Assembly: GCA_015277795.1 (NCBI GenBank)
Contig: CP063848.1
Coordinates: forward strand, 4,402,001 to 4,466,000
Source: Massilia sp. UMI-21
GTDB lineage: Bacteria > Pseudomonadota > Gammaproteobacteria > Burkholderiales > Burkholderiaceae_D
DNA: 64,000 nt
Reading direction: 5' to 3'
The position numbers and the translations under genes are program-made. Numbering within the stretch: the stretch's first letter is position 1; the number at the start of each line of letters is the position of its first letter. The notes beneath the pieces are model-generated. The model saw only the letters and a list, made by a program, of their open reading frames with translations. It made no database searches and was not told the DNA's origin. Positions 31,044 to 43,077 of the stretch are shown here, in pieces.

Positions 31044-31361
31044 TCAGGCCAGGGCCGGCGCAGGATCGCGCTGGGACTCGGTCTCGAAGTCGAACAGGCG
31101 GGTCAGGCAGTACACCTTGCGCGGGGCGCGGTGGCGTTCGTGGATTTCGCGGGTGGTTACTTCGACCCGGCACGGCTGGAGCGCGACCTGGCGCGGGTCG
31201 ATCCTGTTCGGCGCAGCTTCCGCGAAGCGTGCCGCAAGCTGCTGGGAAATGGTGCCGTGGACGAGCTGTGGCTCGCCGTGGACCGTGGTCCTGAGCTCGA
31301 AACAGCGCGTTTCGGGCAGCACAAACACCGTCCCGACGTATTCATTGCCGTATTCGTACAT
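31044..31361 (-). CDS. Hypothetical protein (105 aa)
   Basis: A 105-aa protein beginning MYEYGNEYVGTVFVLPETR. It has no signal peptide or membrane segment. It contains alternating hydrophobic strands (VFVLP, CFELRTTV, VEVTTREIHER, KVYCLTRLFDFE) and two cysteines. AGGGAGA lies upstream of ATG 31361. It converges on the 61-aa gene's terminator. I do not recognise the family; the codon pattern and ribosome-binding site favour a real gene. Confidence 0.55.
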   Translation of the reverse strand: MYEYGNEYVGTVFVLPETRCFELRTTVHGEPQLVHGTISQQLAARFAEAAPNRIDPRQVALQPCRVEVTTREIHERHRAPRKVYCLTRLFDFETESQRDPAPALA

Positions 31362-31594
31362 AGCAGTCTCCCTGTAGCGTTGACACGCGACCGGCGGCAA
31401 GTGGCTTGCCGCCACACTTTCCCATCATAGCAAGTCAGATCGGCGCGCGCGGCTGTCACGATTGAAATCCTCGCCCTGCCGTTCGCGCCGTCGGAAGGCA
31501 GTTCGCGCCGGACCAGGGCCGCTTCGTCGCAAGCGCGGACGCGCGCCTGGCCGACTTCGCACAATGGCGCCATCAACCCACACAGGAGACCGCC

Positions 31595-32008
31595 ATGCAC
31601 CCGATCCATAGCACCGCCTTTGTTGCCATGTTCCTTGCCGGCGCCGCCGGCGCAGCCGAGCTGCGCATCCAGGTCGACGACCTCCGGTCGGCGCAGGGCA
31701 AGGTCATGATTGCCGTCTACGATTCGGCCGACAGCTTCCTCAAGCGACCGGCCAGGGCGGCCCGCGTGACGGCCGAGGCCGGCACTGTCAGCGCCCACAT
31801 CAAGGACCTGCCGCCGGGCGAATACGGCATCGCCCTGTTCCACGACGCCAACGACAACGGCCGGATGGACAGCAATGCGATGGGCATTCCCACCGAAGAC
31901 CACGCTTTCAGTAACAATGCCCGCGGCAACATGGGGCCGCCGACATTCGAACAGGTACGGTTCGCCCTGCCCGCGGCCGGCGCCACCGCCACCATCAGCC
32001 TGCGCTGA
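31595..32008 (+). CDS. DUF2141 exported protein
   Basis: A 137-aa exported protein of the DUF2141 family. The signal peptide covers residues 1-20. The domain has LRIQVDDLRSAQGKVMIAVYDS, DLPPGEYGIALFHDANDNGRMD (a likely calcium-binding or turn loop) and a C-terminal GNMGPPTFEQVRFAL. The family is exported but its function is unknown. It lies 9 bp upstream of the carotenoid oxygenase gene. In other bacteria DUF2141 genes sit near carotenoid-related genes, so a shared operon is plausible. Confidence 0.85.
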   Translation: MHPIHSTAFVAMFLAGAAGAAELRIQVDDLRSAQGKVMIAVYDSADSFLKRPARAARVTAEAGTVSAHIKDLPPGEYGIALFHDANDNGRMDSNAMGIPTEDHAFSNNARGNMGPPTFEQVRFALPAAGATATISLR

Positions 32009-32017
32009 GGAGCGGCC

Positions 32018-33511
32018 ATGGACCGCCGCCGCTTTCTCGCAGGGCTGACCCGCAGCGGATTGGGCCTGGGCGCACTTGGCCTGGCGGGTGGCGCGCGCGC
32101 CGACGCGGCAAGCTGGCGCCGCTTCCACGCCGCCCTGGACCGCACGCCCGCACTGGCGGTGTATGCCGATACGGTGGGCAGCCAGGCCGGCGAAGCGGCC
32201 CTCAGCGGCCGTCTGCCGGCCGAGCTGCGCGGCAGTTTCTACCGTAACGGCCCGGGCCGCTTCGAGCTGGGCGGCGAGCGCTACCACCACTGGTTCGACG
32301 GCGACGGTTTCGCGCAGCGCTGGACGATTGCCGACGGCCGGGTCCAGCACCTGGGCCGCTTCGTCGAGACGCGCCGCTTCCTCGACGAGTCGCAGGCCGG
32401 GCAATTCCTGTATCCGTCCTTCGGCACCTATGTCGCGCGCCGGGGCTTTCGCGACAACGACAGCCTGAACGCCGCCAATACCAACCTGCTCCCCTTCGCC
32501 GGCCGCGTGTACGCGCTGTGGGAAGGCGGCTCGGCCACGGAAGTCGATCCGGGGACCCTGGCGACCATCGGCCTGAAGACCTGGCGCGACGATCTGCGCG
32601 CGATGCCGTTTTCGGCGCATCCAAAAATCGATCCGCAGGGCGGCATGTGGAATTTCGGCGCCCTGCCCGGTTCCGACCGCATCGCGCTGTACCAGATCGG
32701 GACCGATGGCCAGGTCCGGCGCACCGGCCTGGTGCCGGTGCCGCGGCAGGCCATGGTGCACGACTTCGCGGTCAGTGCCAGGCACCTGATCTTCCTGGTG
32801 CCGCCCTACGATCTCACGCCAGACAGGGAGCTGAGCTTCGCCGAACGCCACGTATGGGCCGGCAGCGGCCCGGATGCGCGCCCGCTGCGCGTGGTCGTGG
32901 TGGCCAAGGACACGCTTGCGGTGCGCACGATATTCGAGCTGCCCCCGCGCATGGTTTTCCATTTCGGGAACGCCTGGGAAGATGGCGACTGCACCCGCTT
33001 CGACGTGGTGCTGCACGAGGGCGACGTGCTGGCCGAACTCGGCGGCCTGATGGTCGGTGAACGCCGCGCCAGCCTCCGGAACCGCAGCGCGACGCTGCAG
33101 GTGTGCCTCGACTACGCCACCGGCCAGGCCGCGACCAGCCGATTGTTCGGCGCCAGCGAGTTCCCGCGCGTGATGCCGCAGGTGGTGGGCAGGCGCCACC
33201 GCCGCCTGGCGCTGCTCGGCGGTGACGGCCCCGTCCTCTCGAGCGTGAACCTGGTGGACACCGACACCGGCAAGGTCGACGGCTACCATTTCGGCGCCGG
33301 CTGGCAGGTCGAGGAGCATGTGCTGGTGCCGCGCCGCCACGCGCGCTCGGAAACCGACGGCTACCTGGTGGGCGTGGCCCAGGATTTGCGCAAGGGGGTC
33401 GGCGTGATGACGGTGTTCGACGCGGCGCATGTGGCGGACGGTCCGCTGGCGCTGGCACGCCTGCCCTATCGCACACCGCACTGCTTTCATGGTAATTTCT
33501 TATCTGCATGA
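32018..33511 (+). CDS. Carotenoid cleavage oxygenase, Tat-exported
   Basis: A 497-aa iron-dependent carotenoid/stilbene cleavage oxygenase. The N-terminus DRRRFLAG is a twin-arginine signal, so it probably folds with its iron before export. The seven-bladed propeller is recognisable from PAELRGSFYRNGPGRFE and HHWFDGDGF. The four iron-ligand histidines fall in SAHPKID (about residue 200), MVHDFAVS (about 248), FHFGNAWE (about 314) and the terminal HCFHGNF (about 490). It would split a carotenoid or apocarotenoid double bond with O2. It is preceded by a DUF2141 gene and its stop overlaps the LytS-type kinase start as ATGA. The substrate cannot be told. Confidence 0.88.
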   Translation: MDRRRFLAGLTRSGLGLGALGLAGGARADAASWRRFHAALDRTPALAVYADTVGSQAGEAALSGRLPAELRGSFYRNGPGRFELGGERYHHWFDGDGFAQRWTIADGRVQHLGRFVETRRFLDESQAGQFLYPSFGTYVARRGFRDNDSLNAANTNLLPFAGRVYALWEGGSATEVDPGTLATIGLKTWRDDLRAMPFSAHPKIDPQGGMWNFGALPGSDRIALYQIGTDGQVRRTGLVPVPRQAMVHDFAVSARHLIFLVPPYDLTPDRELSFAERHVWAGSGPDARPLRVVVVAKDTLAVRTIFELPPRMVFHFGNAWEDGDCTRFDVVLHEGDVLAELGGLMVGERRASLRNRSATLQVCLDYATGQAATSRLFGASEFPRVMPQVVGRRHRRLALLGGDGPVLSSVNLVDTDTGKVDGYHFGAGWQVEEHVLVPRRHARSETDGYLVGVAQDLRKGVGVMTVFDAAHVADGPLALARLPYRTPHCFHGNFLSA

Positions 33512-34695
33512 TCAATACACCCTCCCTTTCCGAGCGCCACGACACCATGCGCGAGCGCGGCCATCCGCTGGAACTGATTCCGCTGTTCCGCCGCTGGCCG
33601 TCCTCGCTCGGGCGCAACCTGCTCTATACGATGATCTGGAGCAGCCTGCTCGGGCTGGCGCTGACGGTGCTGCAACTGCTGTTCGGCCGCGCCGGCATCG
33701 GGTTCGTGCGCCTGCTGCTGGCCACCCTCGTCATCAGCAACCTGATCGGCTTCATGATCCACGGCGCGCTGCATCTCCTCGAACGATATCTGCCACGCGA
33801 GAACATCCGGCTATTTCGCAGCGCCCAGGTGCTGGCGATCGCCGCGGCCAGTGTGATCGGCATCCCCTTCGGCAATGCGCTCATGGTCGGCAAGAGTCCG
33901 CTGCGTTTCTACCAGACCAGCGGCGCCCTGGTGTACCTGCTGCTGTTCGGCCTGATGACGGCCGGCCTGATGGTGCTGGTGCTGGTGGCGGGCGAACGGC
34001 GCCTGCGCCGCGCCGCCGAGACGGCGCGCCAGCAGGAGCAGATCGCCGCCGCCGGGCGCCTGGTGGCCGAGGCGCGCCTGCGCGCGCTGCAGGCCCAGAT
34101 CGAACCGCACTTCCTGTACAACACCCTGGCCAACGTGCTCGGCCTGATCGACCGGCAGCCGGCCAAGGCGCGCCGCATGCTGGAACGCTTCATCGACTAC
34201 CTGCGCGCCAGCCTGTCGGCCAGCCGTGCCGAGCATGCCACCCTGGGCGCAGAGCTGGAGCTGGCCGGCGCCTACCTCGACGTGCTGGGTGTGCGACTGG
34301 AAGGGCGCCTGCGCTGGCGCGTCGACGTCGCTGCCGGCCTGCGCAGCTTGCCGATCGCGCCGATGCTGCTCCAGCCGCTGGTCGAGAACGCGATCATGCA
34401 CGGCATCGAGCCGATGCTGGAAGGCGGCGAGATCGCGATCGGCGCGCGCGTGGACGGCGACTCCCTGTGCATCGAAGTGTGCGATACCGGCATGGGCCTG
34501 CACCCGGGCACGGCGGCTCCCCGCCCCGGCAGCGGCGTCGGCCTGTCCAACCTGCGCGAGCGCCTGCGCCAGCTGTACGGCAAGAGCGCCCAGCTGCAGC
34601 TGGTCGAGAATCCCGCAGGCGGCGTCACCGCGCGCCTCCTGCTTCCCCTGTCAGCCAACCACCTGGTGCCATCATCGACCATCCCCACGCCCTGA
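33508..34695 (+). CDS. LytS/YehU-type sensor histidine kinase
   Basis: A 395-aa kinase. Four or five TM segments occupy residues about 25-170 without a recognised sensor fold. The cytoplasmic HisKA_7TM-like His_kinase domain has the H-box LQAQIEPHFLYNTLANVLGL (His about 201), then LLQPLVENAIMHGIEP as the N-box and VCDTGMGL plus GVGLSNLRERL as the G-boxes. Its start overlaps the carotenoid oxygenase stop by 4 bp and its end overlaps the response-regulator frame, so all are made together. The signal is unknown, but the context suggests membrane carotenoid or redox state. Confidence 0.88.
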   Translation: MINTPSLSERHDTMRERGHPLELIPLFRRWPSSLGRNLLYTMIWSSLLGLALTVLQLLFGRAGIGFVRLLLATLVISNLIGFMIHGALHLLERYLPRENIRLFRSAQVLAIAAASVIGIPFGNALMVGKSPLRFYQTSGALVYLLLFGLMTAGLMVLVLVAGERRLRRAAETARQQEQIAAAGRLVAEARLRALQAQIEPHFLYNTLANVLGLIDRQPAKARRMLERFIDYLRASLSASRAEHATLGAELELAGAYLDVLGVRLEGRLRWRVDVAAGLRSLPIAPMLLQPLVENAIMHGIEPMLEGGEIAIGARVDGDSLCIEVCDTGMGLHPGTAAPRPGSGVGLSNLRERLRQLYGKSAQLQLVENPAGGVTARLLLPLSANHLVPSSTIPTP

Positions 34696-35444
34696 TCGCG
34701 GACGACGAACCGCATCTGCTCGACTACATGGAATCGCAGCTGGCCCTGGCCTGGCCGGAACTGCGCGTCACCCGCGCCGCCAACGGCGTGCAGGCGCTGG
34801 CGCTGATCGACGAGCTGGCGCCGCAGGTCGTGTTCCTGGACATCCAGATGCCGGGACTGAACGGCATCGAGCTGGCGGCGCGCCTGTGCGACGGCAGCCG
34901 TCCGCCGCGCGTGGTGTTCACCACCGCGCATGAGCATTACACGCTGCAGGCCTTCGAGCAGGCGGCCTTCGATTACCTGCTCAAGCCGATCGGGCTGGAG
35001 CGCCTGTCGCGCACGGTGGCGCGGCTGAAGGGCGCCCTGGCCGCGCCGGCACCGGCCGCCGATGCGCTGGCGAGCCTGCAGGCGGCATTGCGGCAACTCG
35101 GCGTGCCCGCGGCCCCGCCGCCCCTGCAGTGGATCCGCGCGGCCAAGGGACAGGAAACGCGGCTGATCGCCATCGACGAGGTGATCTACTTCCAGAGCAA
35201 CGACAAGTACACCAGCGTGTTCCTGTCCGATGGCGAAGCGCTGATCCGCACGCCGCTGAGCAAATTGAAGGAACAGCTGGACCCGCAGCAGTTCTGGCAG
35301 ATCCACCGCGGGGTGATCGTCGCGGCGCGCCAGGTGGCGGGCACGCGCACCGACTTCCGCGGGCGCCTGCAGGTGCGCCTGAAAGGGCGCGATGAACAGC
35401 TGGTGGTGAGCCGCAACTACGTGGACCTGTTCAAGCAGATGTAG
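34671..35444 (+). CDS. LytTR response regulator, non-canonical start
   Basis: A response regulator of about 250 aa. The receiver has the acidic pair in LIADDEP, phospho-acceptor Asp in VFLDIQMPG, FTTAHE and the Lys in YLLKPIG. A LytTR DNA-binding domain occupies the C-terminal about 110 residues (WIRAAKGQETRLIAIDEV, IHRGVIVAAR, VSRNYVDLFKQM). No ATG, GTG or TTG exists in frame near the receiver start. The candidates are ATC at 34671 or 34674, or CTG at 34692, which would form a CTGA overlap with the kinase stop. The next ATG (in LLDYMES) would delete the acidic pocket. It partners the kinase at 33508. Confidence 0.82.
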   Translation: MIDHPHALIADDEPHLLDYMESQLALAWPELRVTRAANGVQALALIDELAPQVVFLDIQMPGLNGIELAARLCDGSRPPRVVFTTAHEHYTLQAFEQAAFDYLLKPIGLERLSRTVARLKGALAAPAPAADALASLQAALRQLGVPAAPPPLQWIRAAKGQETRLIAIDEVIYFQSNDKYTSVFLSDGEALIRTPLSKLKEQLDPQQFWQIHRGVIVAARQVAGTRTDFRGRLQVRLKGRDEQLVVSRNYVDLFKQM

Positions 35445-35451
35445 CGCAGGC

Positions 35452-35487
35452 AAAAAAAACGGGACCAGTGCGAGCCAGGTCCCGTTT
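35452..35487 (-). terminator. Terminator of the pyruvate dehydrogenase operon
   Basis: On the minus strand AAACGGGACC runs into a stem closed by GGTCCCGT, followed by eight T (35459-35452). The stem is also read from the plus strand after the LytTR gene, but the T-tract serves the minus strand. Confidence 0.85.
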
Positions 35488-35509
35488 CACCGCATCGTTC
35501 AGGGAACGA

Positions 35510-37351
35510 TCACTTCTTGCGCGCCGGCGGCAGGTCGGTACAGACGCCCTTGTAGACTTCCGCCGCCATGCCGATCGATTCGCCCAGGGTCGGGTGCGGG
35601 TGGATGGTCTTGCCGATATCCACGCCGTCCGCGCCCATCTCGATGGCCAGCGCCACTTCGCCGATCATGTCGCCGGCATTGGTGCCGACGATGGTGCCGC
35701 CGATGATGCGCTTGGTCTCGGCGTCGAACAGCAGCTTGGTGAAGCCTTCGTCGCGGCCGTTGGCGACCGCGCGGCCGCTGGCGTTCCACGGGAAGTGGCC
35801 CTTCTCGACCTTGATGCCTTTCTGCCTGGCTTCGTCCTCGGTCAGGCCGACCCACGCCACTTCCGGATCGGTATAGGCCACCGACGGGATCACCTTGGCG
35901 TCGAAATACGCCTTCTCGCCGTGCGCCGCCTCGGCCGCCACGTGGGCTTCGTGCACCGCCTTGTGCGCCAGCATCGGCTGGCCCACCAGGTCGCCGATGG
36001 CGAAGATGTGCGGCACGTTGGTGCGCATCTGGCCGTCCACGCCGATGAAGCCGCGGTCGGTCACCGCCACGCCGGCCTTCTCGGCGGCGATCTTCTTGCC
36101 GTTCGGGCTGCGGCCCACGGCCACCAGCACCAGGTCGTACAGCTGCGGTTCCGGTGCGGCGGCGCCGGCTTCGGCGGCTTCGAAGGATACCTTGATCCCT
36201 TCCGGCAGCGCTTCCACGCCGACGGTCTTGGTCTTCAACATGATGTTGTCGAAGCGGTGCGCGTTGTACTTCTGCCAGACCTTGACCGCCTCGCGGTCGG
36301 CGCCCTGCATCAGGCCGTCCATCATCTCGACCACGTCGATGCGCGCACCCAGGGTCGAGTACACGGTGGCCATCTCCAGGCCGATGATGCCGCCGCCGAT
36401 GACCAGCATGCGCTTGGGCACCTGGCGCAGTTCCAGCGCGCCGGTCGAATCGACGATGCGCGGGTCTTCCGGCACGAAGGGCAGCTTCACCACCGCCGAA
36501 CCGGCGGCGATGATCGCCTTGGCGAACTTGACGACTTTCTTGCTGCCGTCTGCCGCCGTGACTTCGATGTGGTTCGGGCTGAGGAACTGGCCCACGCCCT
36601 GCACCACATTGACCTTGCGCGCCTTGGCCATGAAATTCAGGCCGCCGGTCATCTTCTTGATCACGCCATCCTTGTAGGCGCGCAGCTTGTCGATGTCCAC
36701 ATCGGGCTTGGCGAAGCTCACGCCCAGGTCGGCCATGTGCGCGGTCTCGTCCATGATGTGCGCCACGTGCAGCAGCGCCTTGGACGGGATGCAGCCCACG
36801 TTCAGGCAGACGCCGCCCAGGGTCGCGTACTTCTCGACCAGCACGGTGTTCATGCCCAGGTCCGCCGCGCGGAAGGCGGCCGAATAGCCGCCCGGACCCG
36901 CGCCCAGCACCATCATCTCGCATTCGATGTCGACCTGGCCGCTGTAGCTGGCCGCGTCCGGCGCCGGCGCTGCCGCCGGCGTGGCGGCAGGCGCCGGGTG
37001 CGCCGGTGCGTAGGAGTCGGTCGGCTTGGCGGCGGCGGTCGGCGCCGCGGCGGCCGGCGCGACGGCCTGCGCCGGCTGGGCCGCAGCCGGCGCAGGCGCT
37101 GCCGCGCCCGCAGCCGATTCCTCGACCATCAGGAGCAGCGAACCTTCGTTCACCTTGTCGCCGACCTTCACCTTGATTTCCTGGACCACGCCGGCATGGG
37201 TCGACGGGATCTCCATGCTGGCCTTGTCCGATTCGACGGTAACCAGCGACTGGTCGACCTTGATGCTGTCGCCCGGCTTCACCAGCAGTTCGATGATCTC
37301 GACGTCCTTGAAGTCGCCGATGTTCGGAACCTTTACTTCAACAGTGCTCAT
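35510..37351 (-). CDS. lpdA: Dihydrolipoyl dehydrogenase (E3) with lipoyl domain
   Basis: A 613-aa E3 of the pyruvate dehydrogenase complex. Residues 1-80 are a lipoyl domain with the modified lysine in ESDKASMEI, then an Ala/Pro linker (about 85-140). The flavoprotein follows: FAD-binding [17 protein letters not shown], redox disulfide [16 protein letters not shown]-binding [10 protein letters not shown] and the active-site histidine in [11 protein letters not shown]3 with its own lipoyl domain is typical of betaproteobacterial PDH clusters. AAGGAG precedes ATG 37351. It is the last gene of the operon, 10 bp after aceF. Confidence 0.96.
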   Translation of the reverse strand: MSTVEVKVPNIGDFKDVEIIELLVKPGDSIKVDQSLVTVESDKASMEIPSTHAGVVQEIKVKVGDKVNEGSLLLMVEESAAGAAAPAPAAAQPAQAVAPAAAAPTAAAKPTDSYAPAHPAPAATPAAAPAPDAASYSGQVDIECEMMVLGAGPGGYSAAFRAADLGMNTVLVEKYATLGGVCLNVGCIPSKALLHVAHIMDETAHMADLGVSFAKPDVDIDKLRAYKDGVIKKMTGGLNFMAKARKVNVVQGVGQFLSPNHIEVTAADGSKKVVKFAKAIIAAGSAVVKLPFVPEDPRIVDSTGALELRQVPKRMLVIGGGIIGLEMATVYSTLGARIDVVEMMDGLMQGADREAVKVWQKYNAHRFDNIMLKTKTVGVEALPEGIKVSFEAAEAGAAAPEPQLYDLVLVAVGRSPNGKKIAAEKAGVAVTDRGFIGVDGQMRTNVPHIFAIGDLVGQPMLAHKAVHEAHVAAEAAHGEKAYFDAKVIPSVAYTDPEVAWVGLTEDEARQKGIKVEKGHFPWNASGRAVANGRDEGFTKLLFDAETKRIIGGTIVGTNAGDMIGEVALAIEMGADGVDIGKTIHPHPTLGESIGMAAEVYKGVCTDLPPARKK

Positions 37352-37361
37352 GCTCGGCTCC

Positions 37362-39002
37362 TTACAGTAGGGTCTTGCGCAGGTCGGCCAGGACGTCGGC
37401 CAGGTAGGCGGCGAAGCGGGCAGCGCCGGCGCCATCGATCACGCGGTGGTCGTAGGACAGCGACAGCGGCAGCATCAGGCGCGGCTGGAAGGCGGCGCCG
37501 TCCCATACCGGCTTCATCGCCGACTTCGACAGGCCCAGGATCGCCACTTCCGGTGCGTTGATGATCGGCGTGAAGGCCGTACCACCGATGCCGCCCAGCG
37601 ACGAGATGGTGAAGGTCGCGCCCTGCATCGCGCTCGGCGACAGCTTGCCGTCGCGCGCGGCGGCGGACAGTTCGCCCATTTCGACCGCGATCTGCGAGAT
37701 CGTCTTCTTGTCGGCATCCTTCACGACCGGCACCACCAGGCCGTTCGGGGTGTCTGCCGCGAAGCCGATGTTGTAGTACTGCTTGAGGATCAGGCTGGCG
37801 CCGTCTTCCGACAGCGACGAATTAAATTGCGGGAACTTCTTCAGCGCAGCAACCGAGGCCTTGATGACGAAGGCCAGCATGGTCAGCTTGACGGTCGACT
37901 TCTGCTTGGCCAGCGCGGCGTTCGAATCGACGCGGAACTGCTCCAGGTCGGTGACGTCGGCGTCCTCGAAATGGGTCACGTGCGGGATCATGACCCAGTT
38001 GCGGTGCAGGTTCGGGCCCGAGATCTTCTTGATGCGCGGCAGGGCCACGGTCTCGGTCGGGCCGAACTTCGAGAAGTCCAGCGACGGCCAGGCCAGCACC
38101 TGCATGCCGTTGCCGGAACCGCCCGATTGCGCCGGTGCGCTTGCTGTCGGGCCGGCAGCCATCACGCCCTTGACGAAGCCCTGCACGTCCTGCTGGGTGA
38201 TGCGGCCTTTCGGGCCGGTGCCCGGCACGCGCGCCAGGTCCACGCCCAGTTCGCGGGCGAACTTGCGGATCGACGGCGACGCGTGGGCTTTGGAGCCGGT
38301 GACGCCTGGCGCCGGCGCGGCGGCTGCCGGTGCCGGCGCGGCGGCTGGTGCCGGCGCTGCGGCTGCGGCAGGCGCCGGAGCGGCGGCGGCCGCGGGCGCG
38401 GCGGCAGCGGCGCCGCCGGTGGATTCGAGCAGCAGCACCAGCGAACCCTTGGCGACCTTGTCGCCGACTTTTACTTTGATTTCCTTCACCAGGCCGGCGT
38501 GGCTGGACGGGATCTCCATGCTCGCCTTGTCCGATTCGACCGTGATCAGGGACTGGTCGACCTTGATCTGGTCGCCCGGCTTGACCATCAGTTCGATGAC
38601 TTCGACTTCCTTGAAGTCGCCGATGTCGGGCACCGTGACTTCGACGATACCGCCCGCTGCTGCGGGAGCGGCAGCGGCAGCGGCAGGTGCCGGGGCAGCT
38701 TCGGCCGCCGGTGCGGCAGCGGCAGCTGCCGGGGCAGCGGCGGCCGCGGGTGCGGCGGCGTCGCCGGCTTCTTCCAGCAGCAGCACCAGCGAACCCTCGG
38801 CGACCTTGTCGCCGACCTTGACCTTGATTTCCTTTACCACGCCGGCGTGGCTCGACGGGATTTCCATGCTCGCCTTGTCCGACTCGACGGTCACCAGCGA
38901 CTGGTCGACCTTGATCGTGTCGCCCGGCTTGACCATCAGCTCGATGACTTCCACTTCCTTGAAGTCGCCGATATCAGGGACTTTGACTTCCACAATGCTC
39001 AT
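37362..39002 (-). CDS. aceF: Pyruvate dehydrogenase E2, two lipoyl domains
   Basis: A 546-aa dihydrolipoyllysine acetyltransferase. Two lipoyl domains (residues about 1-75 and 117-192), each with [15 protein letters not shown], are joined by long Ala/Pro linkers. The peripheral-subunit-binding domain ([23 protein letters not shown]) follows, then the catalytic core ending with [12 protein letters not shown], which holds the active-site His and Asp. The two lipoyl segments are nearly identical in DNA as well and resemble the one in lpdA. It lies 75 bp downstream of aceE and 10 bp upstream of lpdA. Confidence 0.96.
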   Translation of the reverse strand: MSIVEVKVPDIGDFKEVEVIELMVKPGDTIKVDQSLVTVESDKASMEIPSSHAGVVKEIKVKVGDKVAEGSLVLLLEEAGDAAAPAAAAAPAAAAAAPAAEAAPAPAAAAAAPAAAGGIVEVTVPDIGDFKEVEVIELMVKPGDQIKVDQSLITVESDKASMEIPSSHAGLVKEIKVKVGDKVAKGSLVLLLESTGGAAAAAPAAAAAPAPAAAAAPAPAAAPAPAAAAPAPGVTGSKAHASPSIRKFARELGVDLARVPGTGPKGRITQQDVQGFVKGVMAAGPTASAPAQSGGSGNGMQVLAWPSLDFSKFGPTETVALPRIKKISGPNLHRNWVMIPHVTHFEDADVTDLEQFRVDSNAALAKQKSTVKLTMLAFVIKASVAALKKFPQFNSSLSEDGASLILKQYYNIGFAADTPNGLVVPVVKDADKKTISQIAVEMGELSAAARDGKLSPSAMQGATFTISSLGGIGGTAFTPIINAPEVAILGLSKSAMKPVWDGAAFQPRLMLPLSLSYDHRVIDGAGAARFAAYLADVLADLRKTLL

Positions 39003-39077
39003 AGTGTTAGCTCCAATTATTCTTTGAGTTAGCCTCAGCCCGCCATCCCGGCACGGGGCCGGGACGACGGATGAGCA

Positions 39078-41774
<2,697 letters not shown>

Positions 41775-41864
41775 TAATGCGTCTCCTTGAGTTGCGCCCC
41801 GACCGCTCTCTGGAATGGCTGGTGGCGTATGGTGAAATTCAAATATCTGAAAATAAACTCTTCG

Positions 41865-41893
41865 ATTCTACCAGTGGGCTTTGGGTTTTTCAA
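41865..41893 (-). promoter_or_regulatory. Promoter of aceE-aceF-lpdA
   Basis: On the minus strand, -35 TTGAAA (41893-41888) and -10 TAGAAT (41870-41865) are 17 bp apart, about 90 bp upstream of aceE. Confidence 0.72.
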
Positions 41894-41946
41894 ATTGCGA
41901 TATGTGATTTCATAATGCGGGATTGCATGCTGCACCTGCACATTTT

Positions 41947-42009
41947 GCAGGGTGGACGGCTGCGCATCCGCTGGCTGGACGCGCGGACGGCGAAGCCGTC
42001 CACCCTACG
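41947..42009. repeat. Inverted pair of REP elements (BIME-like)
   Basis: The right REP (41977-42009) has the stem GGACGGC-GAA-GCCGTCC (41985-42001) and ends CACCCTACG. The left half (41947-41971) starts GCAGGGTGGACGGC, the diverged inverse of that unit. The same repeat recurs on both sides of the RAYT gene at 46.0 and 46.7 kb. It lies between the divergent aceE and folD genes, within about 360 bp of otherwise non-coding DNA. Confidence 0.85.
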
Positions 42010-42151
42010 TCCATCCTGAAACGAAGCGATCGGCACGTGCTCCCACCTTCGGCCCAGCCAACGACTAAATATGACAATGCTTCGCCCGTCGCGGCGCGCG
42101 ATATGGATGGCGGCCTTATAATTTGCTTTTTGCCTAGCCGTGAGCCAAAAC

Positions 42152-43060
42152 ATGCCAGCCCAGAACATCGACGGAGTCCTCCTTTCCCAACAACTGCGCG
42201 GCGAAATCGCCCAGCGCGCCGCCAAACTGACCGCCGCCGGCAAGCAGCCCGGCCTGGCGGTCATCCTGGTCGGCGAGGACCCGGCGAGCCACGTCTACGT
42301 GCGCAACAAGGTCAAGGCCTGCGGCGACGTCGGTTTTCACTCGGTGCTGGAAAAGTACGACGCCGACCTGAGCGAAGCGGCCCTGCTCGAGCGCATCGCG
42401 GCCCTGAACGCCGACCCGAGCATCCACGGCATCCTGGTGCAGATGCCGCTGCCCAAGCACATCGACCCGAGCAAGGTCATCGAAGCCATCGCCACCAGCA
42501 AGGACGTCGACGGCTACTCGGTGCTGTCGGCCGGTGAACTGGTCGCCAACCTGCCGGGCTTCCGCCCCTGCACCCCGTACGGCTGCATGAAGCTGATCGA
42601 CACCACCGGCATCGACCTGCGCGGCAAGCACGCGGTCGTGATCGGCCGCTCGAACACGGTCGGTAAACCAATGGCCCTGCTGCTCTTGCAAGCCAACGCC
42701 ACCGTCACCATCTGCCATAGCGCGACCCCGGACCTGGGCCTGTACACCCGCCAGGCCGACGTCGTGGTCGCCGCCGTCGGCCGCCGCAACACCCTGACCG
42801 CCGATATGGTCAAGCCGGGCGCGGTCGTGATCGACGTCGGCATGAACCGCGACGACGCGGGCAAGCTGTGCGGCGACGTGGATTACGCCGGCGTACGCGA
42901 AGTCGCGGCGCACATCACCCCGGTCCCGGGCGGCGTCGGACCGATGACGATCACCATGCTGTTGATGAACACCGTGGAGTCCGCAGAACGCGTGCACTCC
43001 AGTAGCCAACACTGCCCCAGCCAGGCAACGGGAATGGAACCGAAGCCCGGCGTGGCCTGA
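42152..43060 (+). CDS. folD: Methylene-THF dehydrogenase/cyclohydrolase
   Basis: A 302-aa bifunctional FolD. The catalytic Lys lies in [13 protein letters not shown]. Other marks are [32 protein letters not shown], the NADP-binding [14 protein letters not shown] and the terminal [19 protein letters not shown]. It oxidises methylene-THF and opens the methenyl ring, feeding purine synthesis and formyl-Met. ATG 42152 matches the family; an upstream in-frame GTG (42140) is possible. A TATAAT lies at 42117. The C-terminus carries about 20 extra residues ([20 protein letters not shown]) not expected in FolD. Confidence 0.95.
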   Translation: MPAQNIDGVLLSQQLRGEIAQRAAKLTAAGKQPGLAVILVGEDPASHVYVRNKVKACGDVGFHSVLEKYDADLSEAALLERIAALNADPSIHGILVQMPLPKHIDPSKVIEAIATSKDVDGYSVLSAGELVANLPGFRPCTPYGCMKLIDTTGIDLRGKHAVVIGRSNTVGKPMALLLLQANATVTICHSATPDLGLYTRQADVVVAAVGRRNTLTADMVKPGAVVIDVGMNRDDAGKLCGDVDYAGVREVAAHITPVPGGVGPMTITMLLMNTVESAERVHSSSQHCPSQATGMEPKPGVA

Positions 43061-43077
43061 ACCCTAAAAGGAACGCC

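Noticed and set aside
33429..34670. N-terminal extension of the LytTR regulator frame
   Set aside because: It overlaps the kinase in a different frame and translates to Arg/Pro-rich nonsense. The kinase motifs are in the other frame.
38300..38770. Repeated Ala/Pro-coding DNA as a possible satellite repeat
   Set aside because: These are linkers and duplicated lipoyl domains of E2, normal for this enzyme.
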